Positions 8,455 to 18,320 of a stretch of 64,000 nucleotides of DNA are shown in pieces; the first letter of the stretch is position 1; each line of letters starts with the position of its first letter. The notes under the pieces were generated by a model that did not search any database, was not told the origin of the DNA, and worked only from the letters and a program-made list of their open reading frames with translations. The stretch spans positions 1-64,000 of the forward strand of contig NZ_JBGFGL010000080.1 in assembly GCF_041224425.1 (NCBI RefSeq), in the 5' to 3' direction. Both the position numbers and the translations under genes were made by a program. Origin of the DNA: Psychroserpens sp041224425. Its GTDB lineage: Bacteria; Bacteroidota; Bacteroidia; Flavobacteriales; Flavobacteriaceae.

Positions 8455-9180
8455 TTGAAAGAAAATAGCAACATATCACAAGAACAACTTGAAGCCATAG
8501 AGCGCTACATCAATGGAACAATGGCTTCCGAAGAATTGAAAGCATTCAATCTCAAGTTGGAAAACGATCCTGAATTCAAAACGCAAGTTGAAGATATTAG
8601 AATTTTACTCACTGGAATTGAAGCACAATCCCTCAAGGAGCAATTAGATGAATTCCATATGGAGATTCCCTTGCAAAAACTTGAGTCAAATTCTTCAAAA
8701 GTAAGGTTATTAGATTTTAGAAAATGGGCTGTTGCTGCAGTACTCATTTTATCTGTTGGTGGATTTTGGTTTTTCAATCAAAACACCAATGACAAACTCT
8801 ATGCTAAATATTTCACTCCAGATCCTGGTTTACCAACAACCATGAGTAATTCATCCAACTATTCATTTTATGATGCCATGGTAGATTATAAACAAGGCGA
8901 CTATAAGTCTGCCATTCAAAAATGGGAAGCTTTAAACTCAACCAACGATACTGTTAATTATTTTTTAGGCGTTTCTCATCTGGCTTTAAAAAACCAAGAT
9001 AATGCCATTGTTTTTCTAGAAAAATCTATTCAGGATAGTGATTTTTCGTTGACAAGTGAAGCCAACTTTTATCTCGGACTGGCTTACCTTAAAGACAACA
9101 AAATTGAAAAGGCTATTGAACACCTTAAAAAAAGTGAGAACAAAGAAAGCAAAATGCTATTGTCAGAGCTTTTAAATTAG
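8455..9180 (+). CDS. Membrane TPR protein, probable anti-sigma factor
   Basis: The start is most likely the TTG at 8455, 4 bp after the sigma factor stop. An in-frame GTG at 8374 would overlap the sigma gene by 77 bp. The resulting 241-residue protein has a cytoplasmic helical N-terminus with ERYINGTMASEELKAF, the arrangement seen at the start of many Bacteroidota anti-sigma-like proteins. One transmembrane segment spans about 91-108 (WAVAAVLILSVGGFWFF). A periplasmic region (about 140-241) contains two to three TPR helices (YKQGDYKSAIQKWEAL, YFLGVSHLALKNQDNAI, YLGLAYLKDNKIEKAI). The role is inferred from sigma adjacency and topology. The TPRs may bind the partner TPR-CHAT protein. Confidence 0.75.
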   Translation: MKENSNISQEQLEAIERYINGTMASEELKAFNLKLENDPEFKTQVEDIRILLTGIEAQSLKEQLDEFHMEIPLQKLESNSSKVRLLDFRKWAVAAVLILSVGGFWFFNQNTNDKLYAKYFTPDPGLPTTMSNSSNYSFYDAMVDYKQGDYKSAIQKWEALNSTNDTVNYFLGVSHLALKNQDNAIVFLEKSIQDSDFSLTSEANFYLGLAYLKDNKIEKAIEHLKKSENKESKMLLSELLN

Positions 9181-9196
9181 TTTATATACCATACGC

Positions 9197-12100
9197 ATGA
9201 GTCGGCATGATTATTTAAGATACATCTTTACCATGAGCATATTTGTGTTGCTTACACTTGATATATCAGCACAAAATGAGCCAGATTCAGCATTACAGCA
9301 ACTTGACAAATTAATTTCAGATGAAAAGTATTCGGAAGCCGAAACTATTTTAGACCAAAACATTACTACGCTTCTGTCTCAAAAGCGGTATTATGAGTTA
9401 GCAGATTATGTGTACTACTTGGGTACGATCAATTTAGAGTTAAAAGGTAGTACGATTGCTGAAACTAAAGTCTTAGGGCTTCTAAAACAAATAAAAAGTC
9501 TTACTGAAGATCCAAAGGCATTGAGACAGTTTCATCTTGAAGTAGGCTCTTTTTATGAAACGCTTGGTAATTCAGATACTGCTATAAGTCACAATATACA
9601 GGCATTAGACTATACCTCTAAAATGCCTGATGCGCCAGGTCAGTTATTCGGACTTATCCAAAGTAATCTTGGTGTTTTTTACACCAGAATTGGAAATCTT
9701 GAAAAAGCCATTGAGTATCACTCAAAAGCAACAAAGTCATTTCTGAGCGATGAAACTACTCCTAAACAAAGTTTTTACATCAATTATAATTCATTAGGTG
9801 CCATGATGTGGTACCAATCTAAAATGGATAGTGCTTTAGTGTTTTTTAGAAAAGCAGAAGGCATTTTAAAAGAAATGGAGCCGACACCATGGAACCAGTA
9901 TTACAGAACAGCTTCATTGCAAAATAACATTTCAGGCATTTATAGTATCCAAGGCAATCAAGATGCAGCCATTCAAGAAATGCAAAAGAGTGTTGATAAT
10001 TTAAAATTGTTTTTAAAACAGGATAGCGTCAAGACCGTAAACAAGCAACATGCTAGAGAGTTTTTATATCAAGCTATGGATAATTACGCGAGGTTGCACA
10101 AGGAAATAGGAGACTACCATAAAGCTAAGGAAATCATTACCTATGCCTACAAACTAAAAAAAGCAAACCTAACCCAAGGCAGCCCTGAAATCTCGAAAAG
10201 TAAAGTTTTGGTTGGTCAAATTAATGTGGATTTACGAGAGCATGAAACAGCCAATGCGATTCTCGATGAAAGCATACAAGAATTCGAAGCCAATGAAAGT
10301 CCGTACAATCATTGGTTGGGCATGGCCTACTATTACAAAGGGCAAGCCAATAGATATATGGGCAATGTAGACATTGCCATGAATTGCTTTAAGAATAGTG
10401 AAGATTATTTTAAAGCTTCAATGGGAGAATATTACGATGAAATCTATCTCGACTTTGTTATCAATGCCTCAAGTTTCTATGCTGAAAACAACAATTCCGA
10501 GAAGGCTGTAAAAATGGCTGATGCGGCATATGACTATATCATTGAGAATCAAGGCAAAAAAACAGTATTGGAATATTTTCAAGTTTTAAATCTTGCCGAA
10601 ATACAATACAATCTAAAAAATTACTCAAAAGCTTTAGAACACAGTAATCGAGCAATTAATATTCTTAAGGACTCTACCTTTATCAAAAACAATGATTTTG
10701 ATCGCTTACGGATTAATGCCTTAAAGCCAGATGCTATTTTGACTAAAACCAAGTCTGAGTTTCAATTGGAAACCAATAAAGACACTTCATTTTTAAAATC
10801 TAAACTCGATGAGCTTCAAGAAGCCATTAGCCTTCTTGAAGAACAAAAAGCCATCCTCTCTGACGAAAATTCTGTATCGATTTTACTTCAAAACAACAAC
10901 GAGCTTTTTGAGCTTGCCAAACACATATCTATTTCTCTATACCATGAAACAACGTCTAGTATCTATCTAAAAAAAGCTTTGAATCTTCATGAGTCGATGC
11001 TCTATAATAGAATTAGAAATCGTTTGAATGCACAGTCTTCAATTGCATTTGCCAATATTCCAAAAAATGTAGTAGAAAAAGAAAAAACGCTCAAAAACAA
11101 TCTAAAATCGGCTCTTTCAAAAAACGATGGTCTTGACATGTATTTTGAAGCCGAATTAGAATGGAACGATTTCTTAAGTATGTTGAAAACCAGCTATCCA
11201 AAATACTATAGCCTGAGGTACGCATCGATTTCAAAATCAACTGAAGATATTGAAAACAAAGTTCCTAAAGACAAAACATTGGTTCGCTATGCTTATATCA
11301 ATTCAAATCTATACGCATTTGTTATTGATTCCTCAAAAACTGAACTTTTTGAATTAGATCCCATAAAGGTTGAATCCTTAATCAATCGATTACGTGAAGA
11401 AGATGTTACAAAAGCATATGATTTTAAAGCGCTTCATGAACTTTATCAAATTTTATGGAAACCTCTGGAAAACAGTATTACAACAACATCTGTTTCTATT
11501 TTTCCCGATCAAGCGCTGTTCAATTTGAACTTTGAAATGTTAACCTCTGAATTGGTGTCTTCTTTTAACGATATTGCCCATAAGAGTTTGCTCTCTAAAC
11601 ATGTTATTTCATATAATTACAGCTTATTTTTAATAGGTGAGAATAGTAAGACCGTCGGTTATGATAGTAATTTCATAGCCTTTGCACCTGAGTTTAATTC
11701 AGAAATGAAGACTGAATACAAATTGTCTATTTCTGATACCTTAGGTATTGATGATTCTTATCTAACACTTTTACCTCAACCTTTCACCAAAAACTTAGCA
11801 AAAGTGTCCTCAAGATTATTTGATGGCACCTCATTTTTAAATGAAAAAGCTTCAAAACAAATTTTCACTTCAACTGCCAAGGAACATAAAATCATTCATA
11901 TAGGCACACACGCTGAATCCAACAATATTTCGCCAGAATTATCACGATTAATTTTCGCTAAAAACGTAAATGATTCCATAGCCACAAATGACAATTCCTT
12001 ATACACCTTTGAAATTTACAATCAGAATCTCGCCTCTAATCTGGCTATATTAACGGCTTGTGAAACAGGAAAACCAACCTATCAAGCTGGTGAAGGTATG

Positions 12101-12457
12101 ATTTCGCTTGCCCATGCCTTTAATTATGCTGGCAGTGAAAGCATCTTGACAAGTTTGTGGAAGATAGACGAGAAATCCAGTGCTGAAATCATAGCCCTTT
12201 TCTATAAAAATATTTCTGAAGGCATGGCTAAAGATATAGCGCTTCAAAAGGCGAAGTTAGATTATATTTCAAATGCCAAGGGTAGAACTGCCAATCCGCA
12301 ATACTGGGCTGGATTAATATTAATCGGTGATACCTCTCCAATTGATTTAAATACTTCTGAGACCAATTTATGGTATTGGGTTCTTGGATGTCTTTTATTA
12401 CTTTTCCTAATTATTTTACTTTCCAAAACCATTTATAAAAAAAGCCACCAAAATTAA
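9197..12457 (+). CDS. Exported TPR-CHAT protein (caspase-like), anchored by a C-terminal helix
   Basis: The 1086-residue protein has an N-terminal signal sequence ending ISAQ; Met13 at 9233 is an alternative start with a tighter signal peptide. Residues ~35-600 are tandem TPRs (for example LGVFYTRIGNLEKAIEYHSKA). A linker is followed by a CHAT domain (~760-1045), a clan CD caspase-like peptidase. The catalytic dyad is visible: His905 in HIGTHAES and Cys955 in LTACETG. The family hallmarks AGEGMISLAHAF, TSLWKI and NPQYWAGLILIGD follow. Residues ~1058-1077 form a transmembrane helix ending in lysines. The TPR and CHAT parts would thus face the periplasm, tethered to the inner membrane. It is last in the sigma/anti-sigma module. 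Substrate unknown. Confidence 0.88.
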   Translation: MSRHDYLRYIFTMSIFVLLTLDISAQNEPDSALQQLDKLISDEKYSEAETILDQNITTLLSQKRYYELADYVYYLGTINLELKGSTIAETKVLGLLKQIKSLTEDPKALRQFHLEVGSFYETLGNSDTAISHNIQALDYTSKMPDAPGQLFGLIQSNLGVFYTRIGNLEKAIEYHSKATKSFLSDETTPKQSFYINYNSLGAMMWYQSKMDSALVFFRKAEGILKEMEPTPWNQYYRTASLQNNISGIYSIQGNQDAAIQEMQKSVDNLKLFLKQDSVKTVNKQHAREFLYQAMDNYARLHKEIGDYHKAKEIITYAYKLKKANLTQGSPEISKSKVLVGQINVDLREHETANAILDESIQEFEANESPYNHWLGMAYYYKGQANRYMGNVDIAMNCFKNSEDYFKASMGEYYDEIYLDFVINASSFYAENNNSEKAVKMADAAYDYIIENQGKKTVLEYFQVLNLAEIQYNLKNYSKALEHSNRAINILKDSTFIKNNDFDRLRINALKPDAILTKTKSEFQLETNKDTSFLKSKLDELQEAISLLEEQKAILSDENSVSILLQNNNELFELAKHISISLYHETTSSIYLKKALNLHESMLYNRIRNRLNAQSSIAFANIPKNVVEKEKTLKNNLKSALSKNDGLDMYFEAELEWNDFLSMLKTSYPKYYSLRYASISKSTEDIENKVPKDKTLVRYAYINSNLYAFVIDSSKTELFELDPIKVESLINRLREEDVTKAYDFKALHELYQILWKPLENSITTTSVSIFPDQALFNLNFEMLTSELVSSFNDIAHKSLLSKHVISYNYSLFLIGENSKTVGYDSNFIAFAPEFNSEMKTEYKLSISDTLGIDDSYLTLLPQPFTKNLAKVSSRLFDGTSFLNEKASKQIFTSTAKEHKIIHIGTHAESNNISPELSRLIFAKNVNDSIATNDNSLYTFEIYNQNLASNLAILTACETGKPTYQAGEGMISLAHAFNYAGSESILTSLWKIDEKSSAEIIALFYKNISEGMAKDIALQKAKLDYISNAKGRTANPQYWAGLILIGDTSPIDLNTSETNLWYWVLGCLLLLFLIILLSKTIYKKSHQN

Positions 12458-12474
12458 ATTTTGGCAGCCTTTTT
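12437..12474 (+). terminator. Bidirectional terminator between the CHAT gene and the surface-protein gene
   Basis: CCAAAATT pairs with AATTTTGG around a short loop, with an imperfect outer GCC/GGC-type extension, an A-run on the left and CCTTTTT on the right. The CHAT stop codon (12455-12457) lies inside the hairpin. Leftward transcripts of the convergent surface-protein gene end nearby at 12492, so it may serve both. Confidence 0.55.
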
Positions 12475-12491
12475 ACAACTAACATAACTAA

Positions 12492-15400
12492 TTATTGTTT
12501 TATAAATCGTTTAATAACAGTATTGCTATTGGTATTAAGTTTCAGAAAATAAACACCATTTGCATAATGCCCTACAGGAATCTCAATCTTATCGTTAACA
12601 GATTTTAAATCTAAACTATCAACCAACTTGCCTGTAACATCATAAATATCCAAACGCTGTAAGTCAATTCCGCTGTTATTTTTAACATTGAGTACATTAT
12701 GTGCAGGGTTCGGGAATAACAAAACATCTCTCTCATTTATTTCAAAATTGTTAATTCCAAGTGTCGTATCTTCAACTTTAAGTTGAAACATGCATGTTGC
12801 TGTATTCCCAAAGCTATCAGTTACAACAAAGATAATATCGTACTCTCCATCAGATAGGTTGGTACCTGCTACAGGTGTTTGCTCAACAGTAAAACCACAA
12901 TTATCAGACACCGTGACATCTCCTTCAGTTACATAATCTGGAAGGATAAAATCTCCAACCGTTTCAACAGTGTAATCGGCTGGACAATCTATAGTCGGAT
13001 CAATGTCGTCCACAATGGTCACGGTTGCTGTTTCAGAAGCTGAATTCCCGCTTTGGTCTGTCACCGTTAGGGTCACCGTTTTATTGCCTAGATCGGCACA
13101 AGTGAAATCGGTTACATCTAAACTAAGGCTTGCAATTGAGCAATTATCACTTGAACCATTATTAACGTCATTAGGAATTATGCTTGCATTTCCCGAAGCA
13201 TCTAATTGAACGGAAATATCCTGTGTTGAAACCATTGGACTTGTGACATCTTCAACTGTTACTGTAGCAAACCCTGAACTACCATTACCACTTTGATCCG
13301 TAACTGTAAGTTCTACTGTATTATCGCCCAAATCAGAACAACTAAAGTCTGTTATGTCCAAAGATAAACTTGCAACCATACAGTTATCACTTGAACCATT
13401 GTCAATTTGCATTGTTGTAATCGAGGCAGTACCTGAACCATCCAATTGGATCGTTATATCCTGGGTAAGAACCGTTGGACTAATGACATCTTCTACAGTA
13501 ACTGTTGCTGAAGCAGAAGCAGAATTTCCACTTTGATCTGTAACTGTTAGAATCACTGTATTTTCACCTAAATCGGCACAGGTAAAGCTTGTTTTATCAA
13601 GACTTAAATCCACAATTGAGCAATTATCGGATGAGCCATTATCAATTTCAGAAGCTAGAATACTAACAGATCCCGAATCATCCAACTGAACTGTAATATC
13701 TTGAGTTGCAGCTGTTGGACTTATAACATCTTCAACAATTACAGTTGCAGGTGCCGAGGCAGAATTTCCATCATTATCTGTCACTGTCAAATTAACGGTA
13801 TTATCGCCTAAGTCTGCACAAGTAAAACTATCAACATCTAAAACAAATTGTAATTCATTATCTGGTGTACAATTATCGGTTGTACCGTTATCAATTTCAG
13901 AAGGTAAAATAGAAGCATTTCCTGAAGCATCGAGTTGTACAGTAATGTTTTGAGTGATCACATTTGGAGGAAGTATATCCAACTTATCTGTTATGGTTAA
14001 CACAACCTTATTATTATCTGGATAGGACACTTCAAACGTATAACGCTTACCATCAAAATCTACATTTTCAATAGGTGATTCTAAATTACCAGAAGCAATA
14101 GTCCCAGAGGTAGTTGCTATAGTGAATGCGTCTCCAATAGTACCTTCAAAACCCATAATGACATTAACACTACCTTCAAAAACATTATTATTACCAATAA
14201 TTGCCAAAACATCATGTTCTGTGTCTGGAATAAGTCCGTTAATTTCAATCTCTAATTCTGATAGTGTTGTTGAAGTATAAGTACCTTGAACCGTAAGAGT
14301 TCCTGGCGAGCTTCCAGGCGCAAAGGTTCCGTTATTAGTATAATTTGATGGTGCTGGTACATCAAAAACACCTGTTCCGGTTACCACTCCGCTTTCAAGA
14401 TTTACAAAAGGTCTAGAGTCTGCTACTTCCAGCTCACCTGAAGCCACTTCTATAGTTCCAGAATTATTAAAATCTGTGACAATCTGTGCAATTCCTAAGG
14501 TTTCAGATCGTCTTATCAGTCCAAAATTATTGAGAACTCCAGGGGCAGATGACCATGTAATGTTTCCTCCATCTGCTCTAAAATCTATAAGTGCTCCAAT
14601 CTCATTATTGAGAGTGACGGTTGCACTTGATAAAAGTAAATCACCTGGTGATACAATTCTTAATTCACCTTGATTATTTAGGGTTGTAGCACCTGTGATA
14701 AATTTACTTGCATTAGAATCGAGTGATAACACACCACTATTTACAAGAGTACCATCTCCGGAAACAATTCCAGAATTCCAGTTGAAGTTATCTGCAAAAT
14801 TCACTTCTGCTGTATCTCCAGCTAGGACATTGATATTACTATTCCAGTTCATCGTCCCAAGAAGTGTTCCTGTTAGGTTTCCAGAAATAGTAGAAGCAAC
14901 ATCCCAATCTAATATTGCATCTTCAAAAACGTTATAAATACCATCTGTAAAGTTTTTAGGTGACGATTGAAAAGATAAAATTCCACTTTCCACTTGAATA
15001 GTACCGTCATTATTGTTTAGAATGGTAATGATTTGTGCTTCACCAGTTGAGTTGGTTCTCTTTATTACACCAGAGTTATTAATCGTTCCTGAGGCAGAAC
15101 TCCATGTTATATTACCACCAGCAACCTGAAGATCAATAACACCACCCATTGGATTATTAAGGGTTACATCTGCACTTGACAATAATAAATCGCCAGAAGA
15201 TACAATCAATATAGTTCCATTATTATTAAAGGTGATAGTCCCTGTGACAAATTTGCTTGCATTAGAGACCAACTCCATAGTACCGTTGTTGTTCAATATT
15301 CCATCACCTGATATGTTGCCTACAGACCAATTGAAGTTTTGCGCAAAATTTAAGCTCGCTGTATCATTTTCTGCAACAGAAATATTACTGTTCCAATTCA

Positions 15401-16721
15401 TTTCTCCATCTAAAGTTCCATTTAGGTTTCCAGAAATAGTTGCTGAAGTATCCCAATCTAGGATAGCACCAGAAAACACATTATAGGTGCCGTCAATAAA
15501 ATTTTTAGCCGCACTTTGGAAAGATAAGGTTCCACTTTCCACTTGAATTGTTCCATTAATGTTATTTAAAGTATTTATTATTTGAGCTTCACCTGTTGAG
15601 TTAGTTTTTTTGATAAGTCCTTCGTTATTCAATACACCTGGTGCAGAAGCCCAAGTAATATTACCACCATCAGCTTGAAAATCTATAATACCAGAAGCCA
15701 AATTATTTAACACAGTTGTTACGCCAACAATAAGAAGGTCACCAGCGGAAACAATTTCTATAGTTCCAGAATTATTAATCGTGGTCTCTGCATTTACTGT
15801 TTTATTGGCATTTCCTGCAAGTGTCATTTTTCCTAAGTTATTTAAAGTCCCACCTCCTGTTATAATTCCACTATTCCAATTAAAATTTTGGGGAAAGTTG
15901 GTGCTTGCCGTATCACCAGCAGCTATAGTAACATTGTTATTCCAGTTCATAGAGCCATCCAATGTCCCAGTCAAGTTTCCGGAAATAGTTGATGCAGTGT
16001 CCCAATCTAAAGTAGCGCCCGAGAACACATTGTATGTCCCACTATTAAATGTTTTGGCTGCGCTTTGAAATGATAAAGTACCATCTTCTACCTGTATGAC
16101 GCCATCATTATTATTCAAGGCAGCAACTATTTGTGCCTCTCCAGAAGAAGTTGTTTTTTTGATAAGACCAAAATTATTCAGAACACCCGGTGAACTGCTC
16201 CAAGTGATGTCGCCTCCATCAAATTGCATGTCGATTACACCATTTGCAAGATTATTCAGTGAAGCTGTGTTACCGGTTATAAAAAGGTCACCAGCAGAAG
16301 CAATGGTTATAGTACCTTCATTAATTACTGTAGTTCCAGCAGAAATAAATTTAGAAGCATTACCTGTTAAAATTATTTCTCCTTGATTGGTAAGAGTAAA
16401 ATCGGGACCAAAAATAATCCCAGCACTCCAGTTCACTGTCGTGTTAGGCCCAAAGTTGGAATCTGCCGCAAACGCCAAGTTGTTTGCCATTTCTAATACT
16501 GAATTTCCCTGCAATTCGAAAGAATTGGTGTTGCCTTGAACATTCAATGTTACCGTAAATCCCGTAGGAATAATGACGTCATCTGATGCGGTCGGAATCA
16601 TATTGGTATCCCAATTGTCTAGATTGTTCCAATTGGTGTTAGCACCCAAACCTGTCCATGTGGTCTGAGCCATAATTATTGTACTTGATAGCATCAATAA
16701 TAGTAGTAAAATTCGTTTCAT
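12492..16721 (-). CDS. Large T9SS-secreted repeat surface protein
   Basis: The 1409-residue protein has a signal peptide ending IMAQ, then a TTWTGLGANTNWNNLDNWDT segment typical of secreted Bacteroidota repeat proteins. Residues ~80-205 match half a repeat unit. Residues ~202-750 are three 183-residue units with the phrases DGTIQVESGTLSFQ, LDWD, MNWNSN and NITWSSAPGVLNN, most likely a beta-helix or beta-solenoid. A non-repeated beta domain follows, then four ~80-residue HYR-like units (ITVQLDASGNASI, NGSSDNC, FTCADLG, TLTVTDQSGNSAS). One canonical HYR domain (DPTIDCPADYTVE) leads to a C-terminal Por sorting domain (LLFPNPAHNVLNVKN, YANGVYFLKL, VIKRFIKQ). It should be exported by type IX secretion and attached to the surface. 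Adhesion is plausible but inferred. Confidence 0.9.
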   Translation of the reverse strand: MKRILLLLLMLSSTIIMAQTTWTGLGANTNWNNLDNWDTNMIPTASDDVIIPTGFTVTLNVQGNTNSFELQGNSVLEMANNLAFAADSNFGPNTTVNWSAGIIFGPDFTLTNQGEIILTGNASKFISAGTTVINEGTITIASAGDLFITGNTASLNNLANGVIDMQFDGGDITWSSSPGVLNNFGLIKKTTSSGEAQIVAALNNNDGVIQVEDGTLSFQSAAKTFNSGTYNVFSGATLDWDTASTISGNLTGTLDGSMNWNNNVTIAAGDTASTNFPQNFNWNSGIITGGGTLNNLGKMTLAGNANKTVNAETTINNSGTIEIVSAGDLLIVGVTTVLNNLASGIIDFQADGGNITWASAPGVLNNEGLIKKTNSTGEAQIINTLNNINGTIQVESGTLSFQSAAKNFIDGTYNVFSGAILDWDTSATISGNLNGTLDGEMNWNSNISVAENDTASLNFAQNFNWSVGNISGDGILNNNGTMELVSNASKFVTGTITFNNNGTILIVSSGDLLLSSADVTLNNPMGGVIDLQVAGGNITWSSASGTINNSGVIKRTNSTGEAQIITILNNNDGTIQVESGILSFQSSPKNFTDGIYNVFEDAILDWDVASTISGNLTGTLLGTMNWNSNINVLAGDTAEVNFADNFNWNSGIVSGDGTLVNSGVLSLDSNASKFITGATTLNNQGELRIVSPGDLLLSSATVTLNNEIGALIDFRADGGNITWSSAPGVLNNFGLIRRSETLGIAQIVTDFNNSGTIEVASGELEVADSRPFVNLESGVVTGTGVFDVPAPSNYTNNGTFAPGSSPGTLTVQGTYTSTTLSELEIEINGLIPDTEHDVLAIIGNNNVFEGSVNVIMGFEGTIGDAFTIATTSGTIASGNLESPIENVDFDGKRYTFEVSYPDNNKVVLTITDKLDILPPNVITQNITVQLDASGNASILPSEIDNGTTDNCTPDNELQFVLDVDSFTCADLGDNTVNLTVTDNDGNSASAPATVIVEDVISPTAATQDITVQLDDSGSVSILASEIDNGSSDNCSIVDLSLDKTSFTCADLGENTVILTVTDQSGNSASASATVTVEDVISPTVLTQDITIQLDGSGTASITTMQIDNGSSDNCMVASLSLDITDFSCSDLGDNTVELTVTDQSGNGSSGFATVTVEDVTSPMVSTQDISVQLDASGNASIIPNDVNNGSSDNCSIASLSLDVTDFTCADLGNKTVTLTVTDQSGNSASETATVTIVDDIDPTIDCPADYTVETVGDFILPDYVTEGDVTVSDNCGFTVEQTPVAGTNLSDGEYDIIFVVTDSFGNTATCMFQLKVEDTTLGINNFEINERDVLLFPNPAHNVLNVKNNSGIDLQRLDIYDVTGKLVDSLDLKSVNDKIEIPVGHYANGVYFLKLNTNSNTVIKRFIKQ
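13012..13985 (-). repeat. Four HYR-like coding repeats, mostly 240-bp period
   Basis: The codons for the inter-repeat phrase VEDV-SP recur at 13234, 13474 and 13714 (240 bp, 80 codons). The outermost copy is a few codons longer because of the insert PDNELQ. Each unit has a conserved cysteine pair (DNC and FTCADLG), probably a disulfide. Conservation at DNA level is higher than in the 549-bp repeat. Confidence 0.8.
14472..16118 (-). repeat. Three tandem coding repeats with an exact 549-bp period
   Basis: Within the surface-protein gene, the segment encoding GTIQVESG recurs at phases 16081, 15532 and 14983, exactly 549 bp (183 codons) apart. The units start with LNNN at about 16118, 15569 and 15020. 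They are clearly related but diverged at many third positions. A half unit precedes them, and a shortened, altered copy begins at 14471. Confidence 0.85.
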
Positions 16722-17042
16722 AATTAATAGCTTTATAATGGTTTATATAGCTACATCGTACAGATTGAAAATTGTGAGCATTGTAAGCTATAGGCTTTCG
16801 CTTTTCTAAACCAAACATTAATAAATATTCTTAAAACATTAGTAAATACAAGGTTTTAAGCGTCTTTATTTAAAGTGAAACAATACTTTAGAAAGCAATA
16901 AAAAAAGACTTCGAAGATTAAGCGAACTAAAATTCTATGTTGATAAATTGTTAAGAAGAATGAACGTATCTATCCAAATCATATAGAAATATTTGCCACT
17001 TTTACACCACTGTTATCAAGTTAGATTCCAATACAAACTCTT
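16722..17042. other. 321-bp intergenic region between divergent surface-protein and nrdB genes
   Basis: This AT-rich stretch separates two divergent genes and must hold both promoters. I find no exact TAnnTTTG on either strand. The nearest candidate for nrdB is TATTTG at 16990-16995, which lacks two bases of the consensus. No NrdR-box pair, small ORF, hairpin terminator or RNA gene could be recognised. Confidence 0.4.
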
Positions 17043-18317
17043 ATGGAAATTTTATATATCACTAAAAGAAATTTTAGCCGAAAGCCTTTTGAATTAAGCA
17101 AAATCACCAATGCTATTTTAAAAGCCATGAAAGCGGTTGGGCATGGTGAAGCTGCAGACGCACAATTGATAGCAAATGCTGTACATGATCAATTGCTTAA
17201 GCGCAAAACTGAAGATGCCGAATATGTGCCTACTGTAGAAGAAGTACAGGATGTTGTTGAAGACAAATTGATGTCCAGTGCATTTCACGATGTGGCAAAA
17301 GCCTATATTCTTTATAGAAACAAGCAAGCCTTGAGTCGTAAGAGTAATATTTTTGAAAAACGCGTAAATCTCAAGCCATACGAGTATCCACAACTTTACG
17401 AATATGTTCCAGCTATTCGTCATTCGTATTGGATTCATACAGAGTTTAATTTCACTAGTGATATTCAGGATTTTAAATCTAATTTAAGCAGTGTTGAAAA
17501 AAGTGCTATAAAAAACACCATGTTGGCCATTTCACAAATAGAAGTGGCTGTTAAAACATTTTGGGGAGACATCTATCACAGAATGCCAAAACCTGAAATT
17601 GGATCCGTTGGTGCAACCTTTGCTGAAAGTGAGGTTAGACACCACGATGCCTACTCGCACCTGCTCGAAATTTTGGGTTTGAACAAAGAGTTTGAAAAAC
17701 TCAAGAAGAAACCGGTCATTATGAAACGTGTCCAGTATTTGGAAACCGCACTTAAAAATGCTAAAAGTGAGGACAACAAAGAGTATTCTGAGTCTATCTT
17801 ACTCTTTTCATTATTCATTGAGCACGTATCCTTATTTTCTCAATTCTTGATTATTATGGCCTTCAACAAGCATAAAAATGTGCTTAAAGGAATCTCAAAC
17901 GTAGTGGAAGCTACCTCTAAAGAAGAGCAAATACATGGTGATTTTGGTATTGAAATAATCAACATCATCAGAGATGAACATCCAGAGTGGTTTGATGAGG
18001 CTTACCATACTATGATTCAAGATATGTGTAAGGATGCCTTTTCTGCTGAAAGTAAAATTGTGGATTGGATATTCGAAGAAGGCGAATTAGAATTCCTTCC
18101 AAAAGATGTTGTTAATGAGTTTATCAAAAACCGATTCAACAATTCTTTGGAAAGCATCGGAATTTCCAAAGTATTCGAAATAAATGAAGACCTACTAGCA
18201 CAAACCGAATGGTTTGATGATGAAATTATAGGAACTAAGCACGGCGATTTCTTCGTGAAGCGTTCCATCAACTATAGCAAAAGAACACAAAGTATAACTA
18301 GCGACGATTTATTTTAA
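17043..18317 (+). CDS. nrdB: Ribonucleotide reductase radical subunit NrdB with N-terminal ATP-cone
   Basis: The 424-residue protein begins with an ATP-cone of about 100 residues (YITKRNFSRKPFELSKITNAI, VEEVQDVVEDKL, VAKAYILYRNKQA), normally found on NrdA. The ferritin-like domain follows. The probable metal ligands are E167, E197 and H200 (EVRHHDAY), the Glu in LFIEHVSLFSQF, and EEQIH. A Tyr (Y204) sits four residues after H200, where the radical Tyr lies in E. coli. The protein makes the radical or high-valent metal oxidant used by NrdA to reduce ribonucleotides. ATP-cones on NrdB are documented in Leeuwenhoekiella blandensis, where they control activity through subunit oligomerisation. nrdA follows 3 bp after the stop. 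Confidence 0.95.
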   Translation: MEILYITKRNFSRKPFELSKITNAILKAMKAVGHGEAADAQLIANAVHDQLLKRKTEDAEYVPTVEEVQDVVEDKLMSSAFHDVAKAYILYRNKQALSRKSNIFEKRVNLKPYEYPQLYEYVPAIRHSYWIHTEFNFTSDIQDFKSNLSSVEKSAIKNTMLAISQIEVAVKTFWGDIYHRMPKPEIGSVGATFAESEVRHHDAYSHLLEILGLNKEFEKLKKKPVIMKRVQYLETALKNAKSEDNKEYSESILLFSLFIEHVSLFSQFLIIMAFNKHKNVLKGISNVVEATSKEEQIHGDFGIEIINIIRDEHPEWFDEAYHTMIQDMCKDAFSAESKIVDWIFEEGELEFLPKDVVNEFIKNRFNNSLESIGISKVFEINEDLLAQTEWFDDEIIGTKHGDFFVKRSINYSKRTQSITSDDLF

Positions 18318-18320
18318 CCT

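Noticed and set aside
14476..16386. Several open frames on the plus strand opposite the surface-protein repeats
   Set aside because: They recur with the repeat period, have no promoter and no recognisable product, and are shadows of the coding repeats.
12492..16721. Regular repeats that could suggest a CRISPR or satellite array
   Set aside because: Periods of 549 and 240 bp are in frame, diverge mainly at third positions and encode protein repeats. There are no short identical repeats with unique spacers.
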